Source: Desulfovibrio sp. (lineage in GTDB: Bacteria > Desulfobacterota > Desulfovibrionia > Desulfovibrionales > Desulfovibrionaceae). From it: a stretch of 7,390 nt of DNA. Every line of letters begins with the position of its first letter. Within the stretch, counting starts at the first letter, position 1. Made by a program: the position numbers and the translations under genes. A model generated the notes under the pieces. That model saw nothing but the letters and a program-made list of their open reading frames with translations, was not told the DNA's origin and searched no databases. The stretch lies in NCBI GenBank assembly GCA_003525525.1, contig DQED01000322.1, positions 1,331 through 8,720 on the forward strand, in the 5' to 3' direction. Below, piece after piece: positions 4,850-7,390 of this stretch.

Positions 4850-4877
4850 AGGATAGGGCCTTTTTCGCATTTGACAA
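4850..4877 (-). promoter_or_regulatory. promoter of the hydrolase gene
   Basis: On the minus strand TTGTCA (4872-4877) and TATCCT (4850-4855) are spaced by 16 bases, both close to the sigma70 consensus. The start would fall near 4843, giving a leader of about 29 bases before the ATG at 4814. Its -35 box overlaps that of the S1-protein promoter by five bases. Confidence 0.55.
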
Positions 4878-4898
4878 GGCCAGCCGCTGCGCTACAGT
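4871..4898 (+). promoter_or_regulatory. promoter of the S1-domain protein gene
   Basis: A perfect -35 box TTGACA (4871-4876) is followed after 16 bases by TACAGT (4893-4898), which matches the -10 consensus at four positions. Transcription would begin near 4905, about 46 bases before the ATG at 4951. The leader would start with a GC hairpin (arm GGCGC at 4906-4910, complement 4915-4919) and then run through the pyrimidine-rich CCCCTTTTCTTTC before GGAG. Confidence 0.6.
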
Positions 4899-4950
4899 GC
4901 GCCCCGGCGCGTTCGCGCCCAAATCACACCCCTTTTCTTTCGGAGCGATC

Positions 4951-6468
4951 ATGGCAGACAAGACGCCGGACACCAAGGACATGCCGGCCGAAGGCGAATT
5001 CGCCGCGCTTATGGAGGCCTCCCTGGCCGAACGTGGCGGCGAAATCAGCGTTGGAGACCGCATTACCGGGCCCGTCATCGCCGTAACCGACGCCACCGTC
5101 GTCGTGGACACCGGCACCAAACTCGACGGCGTGGCCGACAAGGCGGAATTTCTCGATGAAAACGGCGAACTGACCATTGCCGAAGGCGAGACGGTCACCC
5201 TGTACGTCGTTTCGCTGCGCGGCGACGAGGTGGCGCTGTCCAAGGCGCTTTCGGGCCAGGGCGGGGCCGAGGCGCTGCGTGCGGCCTTCGAGGCCGGCCT
5301 GCCCGTGGAGGGCAAGGTCACGGCCTCGCGCAAGGGCGGCTTCGACGTGGATATCCTCCACCGCCGCGCCTTCTGCCCGGTCAGCCAGATCGACGTGGGC
5401 TTCACGGAAAACCCCGAAGTCCACGTGGGCCAGACCTACAGCTTCGCCATCACCACGTTCGAACGCGACGGCAAGAACATCGTCGTCTCCCGGCGCAAGC
5501 TGCAGGAACAGGAACGGGCCGAATCCGAACTGCGTTTCCTCGAATCCGCCCAGCCCGGCGACGTCATCCCCGGCGTGGTCGCGCGTTTCGCCGCCTTCGG
5601 CGCGTTCGTCGAGGTGGCCCCGGGCCTGGAAGGGCTCGTCCACCTGTCCGAACTCTCCTGGTCGCGCTGCGAAAAGGCCGAGGACGCCGTGGCGCTCGGG
5701 CAGGCCGTCACGGTCAAGGTGCTTTCGCTCGACCGCGACAAGAAAGGCCGCCCCCGCATTTCCCTGTCCATCAAGCAGGCCGGTCCCGATCCCTGGGACA
5801 GCGTCGGCGAGATGTTCGCCGCGGGCGACAAGGTCGAAGGCAAGGTCACGCGCCTGGCCGACTTCGGCGCGTTCGTGGAGATCGCCCCGGGCATCGAGGG
5901 CCTGATCCACGTGAGCGAAATGAGCCATACCCGCCGCGTGGCCAAGCCCGGCGACGTGGTCAATCCCGGCGACGCCGTCACCGTGGCGATCAAGGACATC
6001 GACCTGGGCAAGCGCCGCATTTCCTTGAGCCTCAAGGAAGCCGCCGGCGATCCCTGGGAAAACGTGCCCGAGACCTTCGCTCTCGACTCCACGGTCGAGG
6101 GCGTGGTGGAAAACCGCCAGCAGTACGGCCTGTTCGTCAACCTCGCCCCGGGCGTGACGGGCCTCCTTCCCGCGTCCAAGCTGCGCGACGCCCTGGAGCC
6201 GGCGGCCTACGAGAAGGCCAAGCCCGGCGACACGGTGTCCGTCATCGTTTCCGAGATCGACGCCGAGAAGCGCAAGATCACCCTGGGCCCGGTCGGCGGC
6301 ACCAAGGAACGCGAAGTCCGTGAAGGCAAGCGCGAGCGCGAACGCGAAAACGACGACTGGAAGCACTACGTCAAGAAGGAAAAGGCCACGCGCGCGAATA
6401 GCGGCGGCGGCGGACTGGGCCTTCTGGGCGAAAAGCTCCAGGAAGCCCTGGCGCGCAAGAAGAAATAG
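4951..6468 (+). CDS. five-repeat S1 RNA-binding protein, ribosomal protein S1-like
   Basis: This 505-residue protein contains five consecutive S1 (OB-fold) RNA-binding repeats, at about 34-98, 116-184, 203-275, 292-363 and 379-446, followed by a charged tail (451-505) rich in Lys, Arg and Glu with a Gly4 stretch at 485-488. Repeats 3 and 4 are the most canonical (ARFAAFGAFVEVAPGLEGLVH and its near copy RLADFGAFVEIAPGIEGLIH), each ending in an ISLS strand; repeats 1, 2 and 5 are more divergent. S1-type proteins bind single-stranded mRNA and help the 30S subunit initiate. Housekeeping S1 in many proteobacteria has six repeats, so this may be an S1 paralogue or a shorter S1; the window cannot decide. 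The start has GGAG five bases upstream and is preferred to an ATG 54 bases earlier that lacks one. EttA lies 164 bp downstream on the same strand. Confidence 0.9.
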   Translation: MADKTPDTKDMPAEGEFAALMEASLAERGGEISVGDRITGPVIAVTDATVVVDTGTKLDGVADKAEFLDENGELTIAEGETVTLYVVSLRGDEVALSKALSGQGGAEALRAAFEAGLPVEGKVTASRKGGFDVDILHRRAFCPVSQIDVGFTENPEVHVGQTYSFAITTFERDGKNIVVSRRKLQEQERAESELRFLESAQPGDVIPGVVARFAAFGAFVEVAPGLEGLVHLSELSWSRCEKAEDAVALGQAVTVKVLSLDRDKKGRPRISLSIKQAGPDPWDSVGEMFAAGDKVEGKVTRLADFGAFVEIAPGIEGLIHVSEMSHTRRVAKPGDVVNPGDAVTVAIKDIDLGKRRISLSLKEAAGDPWENVPETFALDSTVEGVVENRQQYGLFVNLAPGVTGLLPASKLRDALEPAAYEKAKPGDTVSVIVSEIDAEKRKITLGPVGGTKEREVREGKRERERENDDWKHYVKKEKATRANSGGGGLGLLGEKLQEALARKKK

Positions 6469-6505
6469 TCCATCCCGCGGCCGGCCCAGCCGGCGCGACA
6501 GGCAG

Positions 6506-6570
6506 GCGGCCTTCCCTCCGACCCGTTCGGCCGGATGCGGAGGGCCGCTTGCGTTTCGTTGGCGTTTTTT
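6506..6570 (+). terminator. weak terminator candidate after the S1-domain gene
   Basis: A stem pairs CCCTCCG at 6514-6520 with 6538-6544 (7 bp) and extends by 4 bp (6506-6509 with 6545-6548) across a 4-base bulge, with a 17-base loop. A run of six T lies at 6565-6570, but it starts 16 bases after the stem, too far for a textbook Rho-independent terminator. Readthrough into the EttA gene is therefore plausible. A second small hairpin (arm GCCGGC, 6480-6485 with 6489-6494) precedes it. Confidence 0.28.
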
Positions 6571-6632
6571 GCCATACCCCAATCCTGCGGCCGGTCGCGG
6601 CCGCCACAGCACTGACATTCCCAGGAGGTTTC

Positions 6633-7390
6633 ATGGCCGCCGAGCCAAATAAAATCATTTATTCGATGATCCGCGTCAGCAAGTTCCACGACAAGAAGCC
6701 GATCATCAAGGACATCTCCCTGTCCTACTTCTACGGCGCGAAGATCGGCGTGCTGGGCCTCAACGGCTCGGGCAAATCCACGCTGCTCAAAATCCTCGCC
6801 GGCGTGGACAAGGACTTCCAGGGCGAAACCGTGCTCACCCCGGGCCACACCATCGGCTACCTGGAGCAGGATCCGCTCGTGGACGTGCAAAAGACCGTGC
6901 GCGAAGTGGTCGAGGAAGGCGTGGCCGAGACCGTGGCGCTGCTCAAGGAATTCGAGGACATCAACGCCAGGTTCGCCGAGCCCATGGACGACGACGCCAT
7001 GAACGCGCTGATCGAACGCCAGGGCGAGGTCCAGGAAAAGCTCGACGCCTGCGACGCCTGGGAGCTCGACAGCCGGCTGGAGATGGCCATGGACGCCCTG
7101 CGCTGCCCGCCGCCCGACACCCCGGTGTCCGTGCTCTCCGGCGGCGAGCGCCGCCGCGTGGCGCTGTGCCGCCTGTTCCTGCAAAAGCCGGACATCATGC
7201 TCTTAGACGAACCCACCAACCACCTGGACGCCGAAACGGTCGCCTGGATGGAGCACTTCCTCCACGGCTATCCCGGAACCGTCATCGCCGTCACCCACGA
7301 CCGCTACTTCCTGGACAACGTGGCCGGCTGGATTCTGGAGCTGGACCGCGGCGTGGGCATCCCGTGGAAGGGCAACTATTCGTCCTGGCT
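6633..7390 (+). CDS. ettA: energy-dependent translational throttle EttA, partial (3' end cut)
   Basis: The first 252 codons of an ABC-F ATPase are present; the gene runs off the window with no stop. EttA binds the ribosomal E site and gates the first steps of elongation according to the ATP/ADP state. The first nucleotide-binding domain is complete: Walker A GLNGSGKST (42-50), Q-loop region YLEQDP (76-81), a helical arm insertion (about 97-145), signature LSGGERRRVALCR (168-180), Walker B IMLLDEPTNHLD (188-199) and switch histidine THDRYFLDNV (221-230). The segments IYSMIRVSKF at the N-terminus, GAKIGVLGLNG and AGWILELDRGVGIPWKGNYSSW at the end are close to E. coli EttA as I recall it, and separate it from Uup and YheS. 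Full length should be about 555 residues. The start is set by AGGAGG four bases upstream. Confidence 0.95.
   Translation, partial: MAAEPNKIIYSMIRVSKFHDKKPIIKDISLSYFYGAKIGVLGLNGSGKSTLLKILAGVDKDFQGETVLTPGHTIGYLEQDPLVDVQKTVREVVEEGVAETVALLKEFEDINARFAEPMDDDAMNALIERQGEVQEKLDACDAWELDSRLEMAMDALRCPPPDTPVSVLSGGERRRVALCRLFLQKPDIMLLDEPTNHLDAETVAWMEHFLHGYPGTVIAVTHDRYFLDNVAGWILELDRGVGIPWKGNYSSW

Noticed and set aside
4815..4870. LexA-type operator upstream of the YdjM-like gene
   Set aside because: A CTGT occurs near 4833, but there is no matching ACAG at the right distance, and the TTCGAA nearby does not extend into a known LexA box.
4924..6618. 564-codon open frame on the minus strand opposite the S1-domain gene
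   Set aside because: It mirrors the codon structure of a clear five-repeat S1 protein, has no domain pattern of its own, and is a usual antisense shadow in GC-rich DNA.
6366..7184. 272-codon open frame on the minus strand opposite EttA
   Set aside because: The plus strand encodes an unmistakable ABC-F ATPase here; the minus frame has no motifs.

Overview
The window is high-GC bacterial chromosome. Gene density, AAGGAG/GGAGG-type ribosome binding sites, an EttA-type ABC-F ATPase, an S1-repeat protein and stacked GC-rich palindromes between genes all fit a Gram-negative proteobacterium. The style is reminiscent of the Desulfovibrio group, but that assignment rests on overall impression and not on a marker gene.

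Layout. (1) 1-430 is a gene-free block packed with palindromes: three tandem hairpins, a G-run cluster, a long bulged hairpin, an AT-rich island between two small hairpins, a second copy of the odd-centred palindrome, and a polypyrimidine tract. (2) 431-2648, minus strand, is a tight five-gene run read right to left: lipoprotein, DUF2975-type membrane protein, small XRE/Cro-type regulator, flavodoxin-fold NAD(P)H:acceptor oxidoreductase, small 4-oxalocrotonate-tautomerase-family protein. Gaps are 15, 7, 10 and 14 bp, and two of the stop codons lie inside the next ribosome binding site, so it is very probably one operon. (3) 2649-2875 is a divergent control region with a perfect 32-bp palindrome in the operon leader. 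(4) 2876-3757, plus strand, is an AraC-family regulator with a C-terminal GyrI-like small-molecule-binding domain. (5) 3777-4814, minus strand, convergent with it, is a YdjM/DUF457-type membrane metal-dependent hydrolase. (6) 4815-4950 holds two back-to-back sigma70-like promoters whose -35 boxes overlap. (7) 4951-6468, plus strand, encodes a 505-residue protein with five S1 RNA-binding repeats. (8) 6633-7390, plus strand, is the N-terminal 252 codons of EttA, cut by the window edge.

How they may work together. The five-gene operon plus the divergent AraC/GyrI gene looks like a small-molecule or redox-stress module: a ligand-sensing activator, a membrane protein with its cognate small XRE regulator, an envelope lipoprotein, and two enzymes of the kind used on quinones and reactive carbonyl or enol compounds. 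This is inference from gene order. The right-hand part is translation-related: an S1-domain RNA-binding protein followed by the translational throttle EttA.

The least explained features are the leader palindrome facing a complementary Shine-Dalgarno region, the paired palindromes with compensating differences in 1-430, and the internal start site in the AraC gene. No mobile element, CRISPR array, tRNA or rRNA was seen.
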